Assembly: GCA_020809705.1 (NCBI GenBank)
Contig: CP085831.1
Coordinates: 992,001-1,056,000, forward strand
DNA from: Calonectria ilicicola
Taxonomy: Eukaryota > Ascomycota > Sordariomycetes > Hypocreales > Nectriaceae
Length of the DNA stretch: 64,000 nt
Reading direction: 5' to 3'
A model generated the notes under the pieces. The model made no database searches and was not told the DNA's origin. It saw only the letters and a program-made list of their open reading frames with translations. The translations under genes and the position numbers were made by a program. Below, one piece after another: positions 44,594 through 55,535 of the stretch (position 1 is its first letter; the number at the start of each line of letters is the position of its first letter).

Positions 44594-45681
44594 ATGCGTG
44601 GGATAAATGCCGCTCTTCGCCTTGCATTCCCCCTAAACACCACCACTATTATCCGCAGTAGTACTCGTCGCTACCAGTGCCACTACCAGTACAGAACCAT
44701 GACACAGGTCGCCAACACGCTAGAGCACAGCCAGCTCCCCAACACGTGCCAGTACACGGCGCGGACCGACAGAGGCGAGTACCTCATCCAGATCGCGTGG
44801 CCTCTGTGCTGGGGCGAGGATCGGAAGCAGCCGGACGACGACCCTTACCCAGTCTCCACCTTGTGAGTACAGTACACAAAAAAGAAAACACCCTTCGTTT
44901 ACTTCAAGACTGACCAGTCGCGCCCAGCTATTTGGTCGACGGCAATGCCTTCTTCTTCTCCGCCGTCGATATTTCTCGACGTCTAGAGTTCACCGACAAT
45001 GCCAGGACCGTTGTCGTGGGCGTTGGCTATCCGCCTTCAAAGTACATCTTTGACTGGCGACGAGGCACTGACATGACTCCTCCCTCCAAGGATGGGAAAT
45101 ATGCGCCAGTAATTGGAGGTGATGGAAAGCCCTTTGATGGTATGGTTTTTGGCGATGCCACCAAGTTCCTCCACGTTATTCAAAACGAGGTCATACCCTA
45201 CGTCAACAACACCTTATTCCCCACATTGAAACCCAGCCGCAGCGCCCTTTTCGGTCACTCTTTTGGTGGTCTCTTCACCCTCAACGCCCTGTTCACACAG
45301 CCCAAACAGTTTGACACATTCATTGCTGCCAGCCCATCCATCTCGTTCAATAACAAGGGCATTGTAAGAGATCAGGAGACAGATTTCCGCAACCTGGAGC
45401 ACCCAGTTGACCCTGCGCCGTCACTCATCATCACGTGGGGGTCCGATGAACAAGACCTAGAGAGGCTCCCTAACGAATCTGACGAGGATTTCGAGAAGAG
45501 AAAGAAGACGACAAAGGACACCAGAATGAGAGATGATTCGCTTGCTATGGCGGCACGATTGGAGAAAAGCCCAAGCATTCGCGGTGTCTACAAGGCCGAA
45601 TTCGAAGAGGAGGACCACGGTTCTGCTGGTGTCGTGGGCCTTGGACGTGGCCTGAAAAAGTTTTTGGTGGATAAATTCTAG
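44594..45681 (+). CDS. Siderophore-esterase-like alpha/beta hydrolase (IroE/EstB type)
   Basis: Exons 44594-44862 and 44928-45681 (65-nt intron GTGAGT...CGCCCAG with ACTGAC branch site) give 340 residues. The core blocks YLIQIAWPLCW and YLVDGNAFFFSAVDISRR are characteristic of fungal esterases related to bacterial IroE and to EstB, which hydrolyse trihydroxamate siderophores such as triacetylfusarinine C and release iron inside the cell. The Ser is in FGHSFGG near residue 200, the Asp likely in WGSDEQD near 259, and the His in EDHGSAG near 318, so the triad appears complete. Two starts are possible: ATG 44594 adds about 35 Arg- and Thr-rich residues that look like a mitochondrial presequence, and ATG 44699 (AACCATGACA) gives a cytosolic form. 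No transporter or NRPS neighbour is present. Confidence 0.85.
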
Positions 45682-46046
45682 AAATAGCCCCCAGCATTAG
45701 ACCACTGGAAGGTGAGCCTGATGTCTTTCAGATAGAAAATACTCATAGGGTAGCCTGGCTTTTAATATGATAGCAAATGTATAAATTGCATAACACATGT
45801 GAAAATGAAAACTGTCAAATTTGCAATTTGAGAAGCAGTTACCCTATATTGCGCAGAGGCTCGAGTCGTAAGAGTTGAAATAAACTGTTATTACATCAAT
45901 ACAATTTCTCACATTACCCTTCTTCACATGGTCAAATAAATTATCTGTGTACTCGCTCATTGAAATCCTTTACTCAATGTACACTTTGCACAGAATAGTA
46001 CCGAACGTTTCCTAGACCAATCAAATGTAAATTACCCACACCTAGA

Positions 46047-46238
46047 CTTTTGGCCGCCCAAGCACTGCAATTTTAGCCTCCGCCAGTAACCTTCTAAGTA
46101 ACTTATATCCACTCACAGAGCTTTTCATCCACTAATATTTCTCAGCTAAAATGAAATGGTCTTTTGGCCGCCCAAGCACTGCAATTTTAGCTTCCGCCAG
46201 CGACTTCCCAAGAGACTCTCTTATCAATATTTCTCAGC
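46047..46238 (+). repeat. Direct duplication in the leader of the F-box-like gene
   Basis: Copy 1 (46047-46146) and copy 2 (46161-46238) start with the same 34 bases or so (CTTTTGGCCGCCCAAGCACT...) and end with the same AATATTTCTCAGC, with point differences and about 22 bases lost from copy 2. A tandem duplication has thus extended the 5' region; copy 2 happens to be open in the frame of the downstream gene. Confidence 0.85.
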
Positions 46239-46252
46239 CACATCCACTGAGA

Positions 46253-47695
46253 ATGGCCTCTTCCGGTATACTCAATCTCTATTATGAGTCACCTTCCTGC
46301 TGGGCCATGATTATCCAATATTTGGATCTTTCGTCGCTTCAAATCCTCCGCCTCACAAACAAAGCTCTTGGAGGGAAATGCGTCGAGCCTCATTTCAAAC
46401 AGTACTTGGAGACAAAAACAACTGATCTTTCAGAGAACAGCCTGAATGATTTAGCAGCCCTCGCAGCCCATCCCTTTGGGATAGCGGTGAGAAATTTGAA
46501 ATTTATCGCCACCGTCTACAGCACGAGCCAAATTGAAGAAATTTTGGAGACTGGAGAGTGTCCCGATACCCAGACAGGTGGTGTAATAGAAGAGACATCA
46601 TGGTCTGAGTGCACAGAGGAAGAACTGGCTGAAGCGCGATTCGATCTCGATTGGTTAAAGGCGAAGAAGAAGGAACAAATGGCAGCGACCAAAGAGCGCA
46701 TCATCACCTCCCTTTCCAACACTCTGAAACTGTTCGAATCATTACACAGCCTAGAGCTGGATGCGAAGGTTCATGTGAGCCCGAGAACCGAGGTATCGAC
46801 AATGAAGGGCGAATGGAAGGAAATACGGCAACGGGCATCATTTGTCTACCAAGTGGTTATGACAGCGCTTGCAAAAAGCGGTATTGGGCTGGAGACTCTG
46901 TGCGTGTATGGCAACACTCCACGCTGCAGCGTCCCCATTCGCGGGCTTGCGGAGTGCACCGGGAGTCTTCAATCGGAAGACTTTAGCGCGGTGGGGGCAT
47001 CCATCAAGAGCCTATCCCTAAGCATTTGTGGCGGAACAATTGAACCGGACACAGACGAACATTCGGAATCTGGAACTGAAAATGGCCAGAACTCCCAGGC
47101 GGCCGACAATGGTGACATTGAATTGAGTCTCTTGGGCGTGGCGGAGCTTCTTTTGCAGCTGCCAAATCTGGAGACACTGGATCTTCACTTTTACCACACT
47201 GGAAAGAATGATAGGGAAATATCGCAAGCCATCTTCAGCCCTGTTGCATCACGGGTGCGCTTGCAATTTTTGCAGCGCTGCGCAGTCCGCGGGATCTGCA
47301 CTGACAAAAGTTCCATGCTTCACTTTCTCGCGGCTCACCCCACTATCCGGGACCTGGAGCTGGCCGAGGTGCACATCGAATCAGACTGGGACTCGGTAAT
47401 TGCGCAGCTGAATGCCATCTTGCCGTCGCTGGAGAAATTGCAGCTGTCGAACCTATGGGACAAAGCTCTGATGCACTTGGAGCCCAACTGGCACAGCCCG
47501 GCGGTGGAGAGTCACAAGGCCCAGTGGCAGTACCGGGCCAAGGGTGGGTGGCACATGCACAAGGTCGTTCTAGAGGGACAAGATGTGCAAAGAGCAAGCA
47601 TAGAGTTTAAGCCGCCGCCTTGGGGGCGTCAACTGGGCAGTCCCGAGTTTCGCCAATGGAGAGAGCGGAAGCGCATGGAATACGGGCCTCCATGA
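46253..47695 (+). CDS. F-box-like protein with leucine-rich C-terminal region
   Basis: Single exon of 480 codons from the ATG at 46253 (MASSG). The frame is open from another ATG at 46151, but those 34 residues are encoded by the duplicated leader and look non-coding. Residues about 10-55 (SPSCWAMIIQYLDLSSLQILRLTNKALGGKC) fit an F-box. The rest contains several Leu-rich stretches (SLHSLELDAK, LLLQLPNLETLDLHFY, LRDLELAEVHI-like RDLELAEVHI and LPSLEKLQLSNL) consistent with irregular leucine-rich repeats. Together they suggest an F-box/LRR substrate adaptor for an SCF ubiquitin ligase; the substrate is unknown. There is no signal peptide or membrane segment. Neighbours give no clue to its role. 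Confidence 0.75.
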   Translation: MASSGILNLYYESPSCWAMIIQYLDLSSLQILRLTNKALGGKCVEPHFKQYLETKTTDLSENSLNDLAALAAHPFGIAVRNLKFIATVYSTSQIEEILETGECPDTQTGGVIEETSWSECTEEELAEARFDLDWLKAKKKEQMAATKERIITSLSNTLKLFESLHSLELDAKVHVSPRTEVSTMKGEWKEIRQRASFVYQVVMTALAKSGIGLETLCVYGNTPRCSVPIRGLAECTGSLQSEDFSAVGASIKSLSLSICGGTIEPDTDEHSESGTENGQNSQAADNGDIELSLLGVAELLLQLPNLETLDLHFYHTGKNDREISQAIFSPVASRVRLQFLQRCAVRGICTDKSSMLHFLAAHPTIRDLELAEVHIESDWDSVIAQLNAILPSLEKLQLSNLWDKALMHLEPNWHSPAVESHKAQWQYRAKGGWHMHKVVLEGQDVQRASIEFKPPPWGRQLGSPEFRQWRERKRMEYGPP

Positions 47696-48510
47696 GGGCC
47701 TCTTCGTGATGGCCCCCAAACCCGGCTGTTGGGAGGCTGATCTTGTCGCTTAGATGGTTAGTTGCTGCGGCATATCCACGAGAAGAATATTTTTCCACTG
47801 CCATTTCGCTCCTAGAACATGCATGACCAGCCCTGAAAAGGGACCCTCGGCTTCGGGCCCTAAGCCTAATCCAAGCTTGAAACGGCGACAACAACCGGGC
47901 CTAACGTGCTGGACTGGCCTGTGCTATCAGCTGAATCAATACGAGGCTGGGGTATTAAGCAGAATCCCACCATGAGTTATCCATCAGTAAGCATGCGTCG
48001 ATGGAGAATTAGCTTCTCGGCCGATCTCGCCGGGTCTGCTCCATGGGGCGGCCGCCATCGTGCATATATGGGTCCCTCAGTGATGGCCAATTGAGAGACA
48101 GGGCCCTTAGCTGAGTGGATATGGCTCAAGAGCAACCGAATAGAGCTGCATGGGATAACGGCTGTCTTTCAGCCCCGTTCCAAAATAGAAGCACCATGGA
48201 AATCTCCGTTTCTTCTGCCGAGTCCATGTGCTGACCCTTGCATTAGCCCACATCAACATGCCGAAGCCAATTCGGGCCGCAAGACCCCCAGAGGGCCCTG
48301 GAGCCGTTGGACCGACCCATGCAGGGCAAGGCTGTAAAGATGGGATAATTTGGAATTTTACTTCCTTCCCGTTGCGGGTATTCTGCTTGGGGATCAGGTT
48401 ATGATAGAGAGAAGTACAAAATGGATGGGATTTCCTCCATCGATGGGAATTTGCAGTCCAGAGCAGGTCATCATCACATTCAAGTTGTGCACTAAAACAC
48501 TGCGTGCAAG
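47696..48510. other. Intergenic; promoter of modular secreted protein
   Basis: About 800 bases, no supported gene. Frames up to 96 codons without motif. Confidence 0.45.
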
Positions 48511-51500
48511 ATGCATCACCGACTCCTCTTGTCTGGTGCCCTGGCCTGGGCCTCGCTTCTCAGGCCTGCGATCTCTCGGCCTTATCTTGACGATGTCTTG
48601 TAAGCTGTTTGTCCTCGAAAAGCGCGAGTATCTGGGCTAACAAGAGGTAGGGTTGGCATTGAAAACCCAAACAGCCCAGCCAATATCACAATTGAGCCTC
48701 CATCCTCGAGTCCAGTGGGTCTGGTGCGTCGAAGTAACGATGGCCGCTCCTTGTGTCGTGGGCTGTGTAACCAGGTGTCTTGGCTCGGAATGGCCGATGA
48801 TACCGATGCTTCTGTGGAAGCTCGAGGACTTGAGAAACGCTATCTGGCTCAAATGCCAAATAACATTGATGCGTACATGGTAAACAAAGTTGATCATTTG
48901 AAGTTTGATATCCTTCGTGAAGTAGATTGGGTTGGTACAAGTTCCGGCTACCGTCAGTTCGACTCCAGGCCCTTCACTTTGGGAGCCAGGACACTTTGCG
49001 GCTGTACTGTACTGACGGTTGTGTCCGAAGAAGCTGTGTACATGGGTCACTTTTTGTAAGCAAAAAGATGATCTTTGGCAATATAGCAGCATGTTAACCA
49101 TTTCATAGTGAGAGCATGGCATTCACAACAAGTCAGGAGGCGCCAGATCTAGAGGATAACTTTCAGACACATTGCATCGACTTTATCAACCAAAATACAC
49201 CACCAGCGACTAGAGAAGAGAGGAATCTAGGCCTTAGGGGAGTGGCGAACAAATTTGAAACCGGTGTCCGCGCCTTTATTATGACTCCTCAAAGGGAAGC
49301 AGACGCGGCTGTAGACCAGGATGATGACGAAAACGAAGACTTGAGTGTCACATATCTCCCAGGTCTTAACTACGAGGCTCAAATTACACAGCTCAAAGAT
49401 GAGGTGAAGCTGATTCTTGGAGGAGATACACCCGTTACCGTCATTCAATACCAAGCCATCAATCAAGATGATCCCGAAATGGACCCGCTGCTAGATACCA
49501 CTGCCAGAGGCCGCACGCTTTTTGAGTATGGTGGAACCAGGGCAAAGGCAGGTTCTGATCGCGCTCGACTTTGGGTTGAGTCAACTGTTGTTTGGTCTTG
49601 GACATACGGGCAGGAATCAGGACCTCTTGACCCAGGGGCCAACCATGTCCCTCTAAAGCGAGACATCGAAGCTAGGCAACAAGAGGATGCAGGGTCACCA
49701 ACAGTCACATCACAGGCTGAACAAGCCACTGGGTCGCCATCGATTACCAAGGTTGTCATTGGACAAACAACTCTCACCTTGGGCCCAACACCCAGTGTCA
49801 TTACTATCAGCGGCAGCCCCGTGACTCTTCAGTCTGAAGCAGTGGTCATTGCTAATAGGACTATGTCACTTCTGCCAGGTCAAAACGAAACTGTGCTTAC
49901 CAACCAGGGCATGGTTTTGACCCTGGAGAAGGATTCAGGCTCTGATTCGACTTCAACCACTACAGATCTGACACCATCCGCAACTGCATCAACCACTGGA
50001 ACGACCTCGGCTCAGACTCGATCCGGAATCTCATCTGTGACTGTCACGCCTGCTTCGACTCAAAACACCTTGACTGGGGCTGCTTCTACTCAGACGTATT
50101 CCATCACAAGCACCAACCCTTTTCCCTCTACGCTCTTTTCCCTGCCACCCATCGTGACCATTACCAGCACCAGCACTGACTCGGACGGAAGCGCCGTAGT
50201 CGTCACTGTCACTGGCACAACTGACTCTTCTGGTGTGGTTGTTCCTCTCTCCACTCTCTCATCTGCAGAGGCCAGTCGCTCCGCAAGCTCTCTTGTTTCT
50301 CAGTTGTCTGCGGTTTCGAGTGCAGTATCTGCATTCTCTGCTGACCCAACCAATCCTGCCAAGGCTACAGCAGCAGTAAATGCCATCCATGATGCCCAGT
50401 CGAGCAACAATGACTTTGGTCGAGACCTTGGCATTGCTGCAGCTGGTCTCTGCTTCATCTTCTGCTCCACCGTCGCCGGTGCTGCAGGAGCCTTAGGTTC
50501 CCTTGATGCAGGAGTTAGCGGTGTTATTGCTGGCACAGCCTCCGTCGGGGCTCTTGGAGGTCTTATCGGAGCCGTTGGTGCCGCAGCTGCCGCCCTCGAC
50601 GACAAGTCCAGAAATGACCAGACTGCGCAAAACACATCCAAGCAAGCTACAAAGACTTCCAAGACCAGCTCTTCTTGCGAGCCCACTACTGTCACAGACT
50701 TTGCAGTGCAATGCGCGACTGGCCTCGTCAATGGCGCTTCCACTACGACTTGCAGCACCGTCAGCACCATTGTCGTCACTACCTGCAGCGCTACTGCTAC
50801 CACGGCTACTACATATCGGAATGGCTTCTGTCCGCTGACAAGACAATCACCGGGACTCATCGCAACATATTCATATGAAGGCTACCAGGACCTGCCTGTT
50901 ACGACGTACATTTGGCTCAATGCGACATCCACAGAGAGCATCACTGCCTCTTCAACCTCCGTGTCAACTGAAACTAGGTATGAAAATATTAAATAGACTT
51001 GAAAGTGCTCCGCTAACATTCGGCTTACCATAGCACCCTTATTTCTACCCTTTTGACCACTACGGACCTGACCACAACCGGGCTATCCACATCCTTGACC
51101 ACAATTGATTCAACCACTGTGACTGGAGTCTCTACTCAATCGACTACTTCAACCGAAACGACCACTGGTTTGACCACTTCAGCTGAGATCACTGCGAAGA
51201 CTACTACCTCAGTCGGAACAACTACTTCAGCGGAGCCCACCAGCCTTTCAACCACATCAACAAAGTCTACTTCGACAAAGTCGACCACTTCAGTAAAAAC
51301 GTCAACCAGTTCCTCAAAGACCTCTACCACTTCAGTCAAGGCCACTACCAGTTCGACCAAGACTACTAAGACGACCAAGACTACCACCACTACTACATCT
51401 AAATCAACGACATCAGTCCAGCCTGCCTGCCCTAGTGCGACCAAAGCCTGCACGGACTGCTCAGGAAGGATGAGCAATGGAAAGGCAACCTGCAGAGGCG

Positions 51501-52638
51501 GTGATTTGGATGGCTGTACCTGCAGCCCCAGTGCCGACACCCCCGGCTTTAGTTGCGGAGCGCAAAAGTCCTGTGAGCTGAACAACTGCGACGGCAGCTA
51601 CTCTAACGGAAAAGCTACTTGCCAGAATGCACTCCCTCCACCAGCACGCCTGGTTTCACCTGTGGCTCAAAGAAGTCGTGTGAATCGAACAACTGCAACG
51701 GCAAATATTCCAATGGAAAAGCTACTTGCCAAAACGCTTTCAAGGGTTGCGAGTGTCTACCCTCAACGGACACACCAGGCTTTAGTTGTGGTTCACGAAA
51801 GTCATGTGAGAGCAACAATTGTGACGGATACTACTCCAACGGAAAGGCCTACTGTACCAACGCATTCAAAGGTTGCGAATGCAAGGCTTCCAAGAATACC
51901 AATGGCTTCAGCTGCGGGACTGCTAAATCCTGTGAGCTGAACGGCTGTGGTGGTACAAGTGATGACAATGGAAATGCAACCTGCCAGAATGAGTTCAAGG
52001 GCTGCAAGTGCCTCCCCAGCACTGATACTCCTGGATTCAGCTGCGGATCTCCTAAATCATGCCAATCAAACGGCTGCAACGGCAAAGGCAGCTATTCTGG
52101 AGGTGCTTACTGCCAGGATGCCTTTAAGGGTTGCAAGTGTACCCCCAACTCTTCGACCCCAGGCTTCTGCGGATCTTTGGGACAGTGTTCCTTCAGCGGG
52201 TGCAACGGTATCGCCGTGAGTGGCAAGCAACTCGGCGTGTGCCAGACCGACTCACACAAGGGATGTAGCTGTATTCTCAGCTCGCAGCCCACTACCCTGG
52301 CTACCCAGCCGTCACAGGCACCTCAATCAGGGCCATCATGGGTGCTTCGCCTTTGGGGTGACCAGACTTGCAAGGCTAACACAACGCCATTCTTGCAACA
52401 AACTGGAAACGGACCTAGCAAATGTTTTGAGACATACGGTGCACTCAGGTCTTGGTGCGCACCAAAAGATACTTGGCCCAGCTCTCTCAAGGTGCTATTC
52501 TATGACTCGGAGGGTTGTCAAGGCAATCCCCTCGCATCTTTGACAGGCTCCGAAAAGGGATGTCCTGGAGAGATTCAGGCATTCTCTGGATGTTATGAAG
52601 ATGACAATCTGAAGTCGTTCCAAGTTGTCAGTGCATAA
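48511..52638 (+). pseudogene. Long secreted modular protein with Cys-rich repeats, frameshifted
   Basis: Exons 48511-48599, 48651-49055, 49109-50977 and 51034-52638; introns of 51, 53 and 56 nt are GT-AG with GGCTAAC, GTTAACC and CGCTAAC near their ends and keep the frame. The start MHHRLLLSGALAWASLLRPAIS is a signal peptide. Residues about 125-260 hold a compact domain (ARTLCGCTVLTVVSEEAVYMGHFFESMAF, here cut to LCGCTVLTVVSEEAVYMGHF) found in fungal secreted proteins of unknown function. A long Thr/Ser region follows, with an Ala/Gly-rich hydrophobic stretch, then Thr-rich spacers and seven Cys-rich repeats of about 37 residues (GFSCGxxKSCxxNxCxG...GxxxCxxxFKGCxC). Between repeats 2 and 3, at 51625-51630, the frame breaks: the bases for FKGCE are missing. 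As is, translation leaves the repeat frame and stops at 51940. Repeats 3-7 and the C-terminal Cys domain stay open in the other frame. Either a recent pseudogene or an assembly error in the repeat. Confidence 0.75.
51451..52290 (+). repeat. Seven Cys-rich tandem repeats of the modular secreted protein
   Basis: Coding repeats of about 110 bases. Each unit holds SCGxxKSC, a short NxCxG turn, a Gly-rich GKAxC, and FKGCxC, with six to eight Cys. The second unit joins the third across the frameshift. The pattern resembles Cys-rich modules in fungal cell-surface and chitinase-associated proteins. Confidence 0.75.
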
Positions 52639-52976
52639 ATGTGAAAGATTTGGGGCGTAATAGATTGGGGTTCTAGAGGTGGATTTAAATGATAATGAAT
52701 AATAAACGGATATAATTTCAGAAACAAAACTACAAAATTTCAATTGGTTTTTGTGACCTCAGTCACGAATACGGGACAAATACTTGGCTTTATAAACCCC
52801 TTGACCTGCTTCATAGATGGTTTTCCAAGTCCTCCGAGTTAATTGATGTGTAATACATCATTTGCTATGCTAGCCCGTTTTAATAAAGTGATGAAGATAC
52901 AGATGGGTTCATTGACTTGCGATCGATCGCTCGGTGGAGATGGTAGTAGAATGATATCGCCACCGTCTTCATCGAA

Positions 52977-53058
52977 GCGTGATTGGTTTAGTGGTAAAAT
53001 TCTCCGTTGCCATCCGAGCAACGTCGGGGAGCCCTGGGTTCGATTCCCAGATCACGCA
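52977..53058 (+). tRNA. tRNA-Gly (anticodon GCC), 11-nt intron
   Basis: Acceptor stem GCGTGAT/ATCACGC is perfect; the D arm has GTTTAGTGGTAAAAT; the anticodon stem CTCCG pairs with CGGGG; the T arm is CTGGG-TTCGATT-CCCAG. The loop TTGCCA...T places anticodon GCC at 53009-53011, with an intron at 53013-53023, the canonical position one base 3' of the anticodon. A T-run follows within 20 bases (terminator). Confidence 0.93.
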
Positions 53059-53875
53059 ATGGTTACTTTCTTTTTGTCTTCCTTGGATTGTATCTTTTTT
53101 AGGTCAAGCCCTTCTTCACATTAAACATGTACAAAAATGCAAGCTACAGATTGAAGTACGTATGTGGCAACTTTTGTTATTGTTGACCTTCGTCATGATA
53201 TCACCAGGTTCACATACAAGCAGACCACGAGCCAGAAGTGCTGCCAGACTGAATAGGTCAAGTAATCAAAATGCTCGTGAGTGATTCGTAAAAATAGTAT
53301 GAAGAAAATGTGTGTGTTGAAAAGAAGTAGACTGATTTCCAAAGAAAGAAAAAAGCTACATCTATCAGAAAGCGAGTTCCACAGTGCAAAGACTCAATTG
53401 TAGTTTGGTGAAGGTGACAAGAAATGGCTAAACGTTGCCTTGTCAATTATTTCCTAGTTTGAACAGAAAACTGCTACGGACGAATATTTATAATAACGAC
53501 ATCCACTCATTGGAATTATTAATGTGCCCCTAGATGAGTTTTCGGGTAGTGCTTCAATGAGTGGCTTAAGAATTATCATTCAAACTAATTCACCATGTTG
53601 TACCGTGGCCTACCCTGTAGTGCCGGAAAATCAGGAACATTTGTTTTGAGTAATAATATTCATGATTCTGGGACTTGTTCTCAGAGCTTGCAATTGAATA
53701 GTCAAAATAGGACACAAAACGTGTGAATTACTTGAAGATGAAGTGATCAGGCTGATAGAAGTTAAGCCTTACGGCCCATTCTCAATACTGGATGGAGGGA
53801 AAGAAAGATCGAGAAGAGGAAGCATACAACCGAAGTTAGAAGAATCGAAAGAGAGGGCAAAAAGAAAGTAACCAT
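53059..53875. other. Spacer between inverted tRNA-Gly genes
   Basis: About 820 bases between two identical, inverted tRNA-Gly genes. No gene supported. The two ends carry the same 18-base tRNA 3' flank (ATGGTTACTTTCTTTTTG) pointing inwards. Confidence 0.7.
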
Positions 53876-53957
53876 TGCGTGATCTGGGAATCGAACCCAG
53901 GGCTCCCCGACGTTGCTCGGATGGCAACGGAGAATTTTACCACTAAACCAATCACGC
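53876..53957 (-). tRNA. tRNA-Gly (anticodon GCC), 11-nt intron, inverted copy
   Basis: Identical over all 82 bases to the tRNA at 52977-53058, in the opposite orientation, including the 11-nt intron and the 3' flank with its T-run. The 5' flanks differ. The copies face each other (convergent). Confidence 0.93.
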
Positions 53958-54312
53958 CAGTTGATTGGTCGGATCGAAGAAAATCAACACCAAGAGCTAC
54001 AGCCAAAATCATGGAGTTGATGCAAGTTGAGGATGGTCTTGTCACTGGATATTTGACACAGTATTTGTGTGGATAGTGAACTGTAAAATACTTCATAATG
54101 TTTGATTGCAGCTTGATAGACTTGGCTAGTGTAATAAAAGTCTTAAGCATTTCTTGAAATTCATATTTTACACACCACTTGGGTATTCGGGTGATCAAAT
54201 AAAGATTCGTCATGTATTGCTACTATTTATGTACTGGAAATTTATTCGCCTGGAATACACATTCGTGTTGCCACATCGTATTACCCCTCATATTATACAA
54301 GACGCGCTTTAC

Positions 54313-55535
54313 TTACGCGCCATTTCGGAAGTAGCCGCAACGGCCATTGCTCAGATATGCGCCAGTTCCGGAACCAGTTTTTGTGGTATAGTATGCACTT
54401 GAGGCCTGGCCTGCGGTACATGTGGTTCCTTTGACACCATAGCAAGCTGTGCCAAACTGGTAGGAGCCGATGCAGAGGTCTGTGGTCAGGCAAGTCACAC
54501 AGCAGTCGTAGGGAGTGACTCCGGTAAGGAACAAGAGACTGTTGCCATTAGGCCACAGGCTGTCAATGTAGCCACCATTGGCATGGTTGATGAGGTTGTC
54601 AGAGCTGCATGCCTCGTAGTACGTGGTGGGAACGACGGATTGAACAGTGGCTAAAGGAGTCAGTACTATACAGTCGGCATGCGAAATTAAGAACTAACCT
54701 GTGGCGGTAGTAGTTGTAGTGGTATCGACCTGAGTTGTGGCGGTGATGGTGGTGTCTGTCTCGGTCGTCACAGTGCTTGTGACATGATCAGGGTATTCGG
54801 TTGAGGTGATAGTGTCAGTCTCTGTTGTGGTGGTAAACGCGGTAACGCGACCAAGAGTTACGGTTTTGCCAGGAACAGTTGATGTGACAGTCTTGGTAGT
54901 GGTCGTGAAAATGGTCTTTGTGCAGTGGACACTTGTAACATAGACAGGCTTGTTGAATGTGCCCTTTCCAGAGCCACATTTCAAGGAGAGGTCACTCTTA
55001 GCCTGGGCCTTCCTCTCCTCCAGATCTCTCTTTGCAACAAAATCCGGGTTCTCATCGAAGGGAAACCAGCCGTCGGTTGGCGCAGCAATTGTAGAAGTCG
55101 ACGTCGATGTGGAGGTGACCGTGATTGTCGCAGTGTCAATCTCAGTGGATGTGATGGTGTCGGTCTCAGTCGAGGTATCTGGATAGTGGTGGTCAGAGCG
55201 ATGAAGCAAAAACAAATCAGAGGGGGAAGGGAGCTCATACTGATGACAGTGGTGGTTGCGGTATCAGTCTCGATGTCAGCAGTCAATGTGGTGGTGACAA
55301 AAACAGTCGAGCCAATAGTGATAGTTGTTGCCTTGGGTGTCACAGTGACGTCCTTCTTTTTGATGACCCTCTTGATCTCGGTGACGGTTTGCGTCTTGGT
55401 AGAAGTTTGAGTATTGACCTTTCTGACAGACGTGGTACCGTAGTCGCTGGCACAGTTGACCTTTGAAGAGGTACGGCCGGCAAAGGCCTCGGCGCTCAAG
55501 GCAAGGGTGAGAACAAGGGCTTTGAAGGAAACCAT
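54313..55535 (-). CDS. Secreted Thr-rich protein with Cys-containing C-terminal domain, three exons
   Basis: Exons 55535-55241, 55178-54699 and 54650-54313 (introns 62 and 48 nt, GT-AG) give 370 residues. MVSFKALVLTLALSAEAFAG is a signal peptide. Residues 40-230 are rich in Thr, Ser and Val repeats (TETDTITSTE type), with a basic segment (AKRDLEERKAQAK) in the middle, as in wall-bound or GPI-type fungal surface proteins; no GPI signal is visible at the C-terminus. The last 110 residues (YYEACSSDNLINHANGG..., CCVTCLTTDLCIGSYQFGTACYG) hold about eight Cys with spacing reminiscent of small apple/PAN-like secreted domains. Function unknown; a wall or adhesion role is plausible. Confidence 0.78.

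Noticed and set aside
51136..51585. Minus-strand Val/Glu-rich ORF opposite the Thr-rich region
   Set aside because: It is the antisense reading of Thr codons (ACx giving Val) and has no signal.
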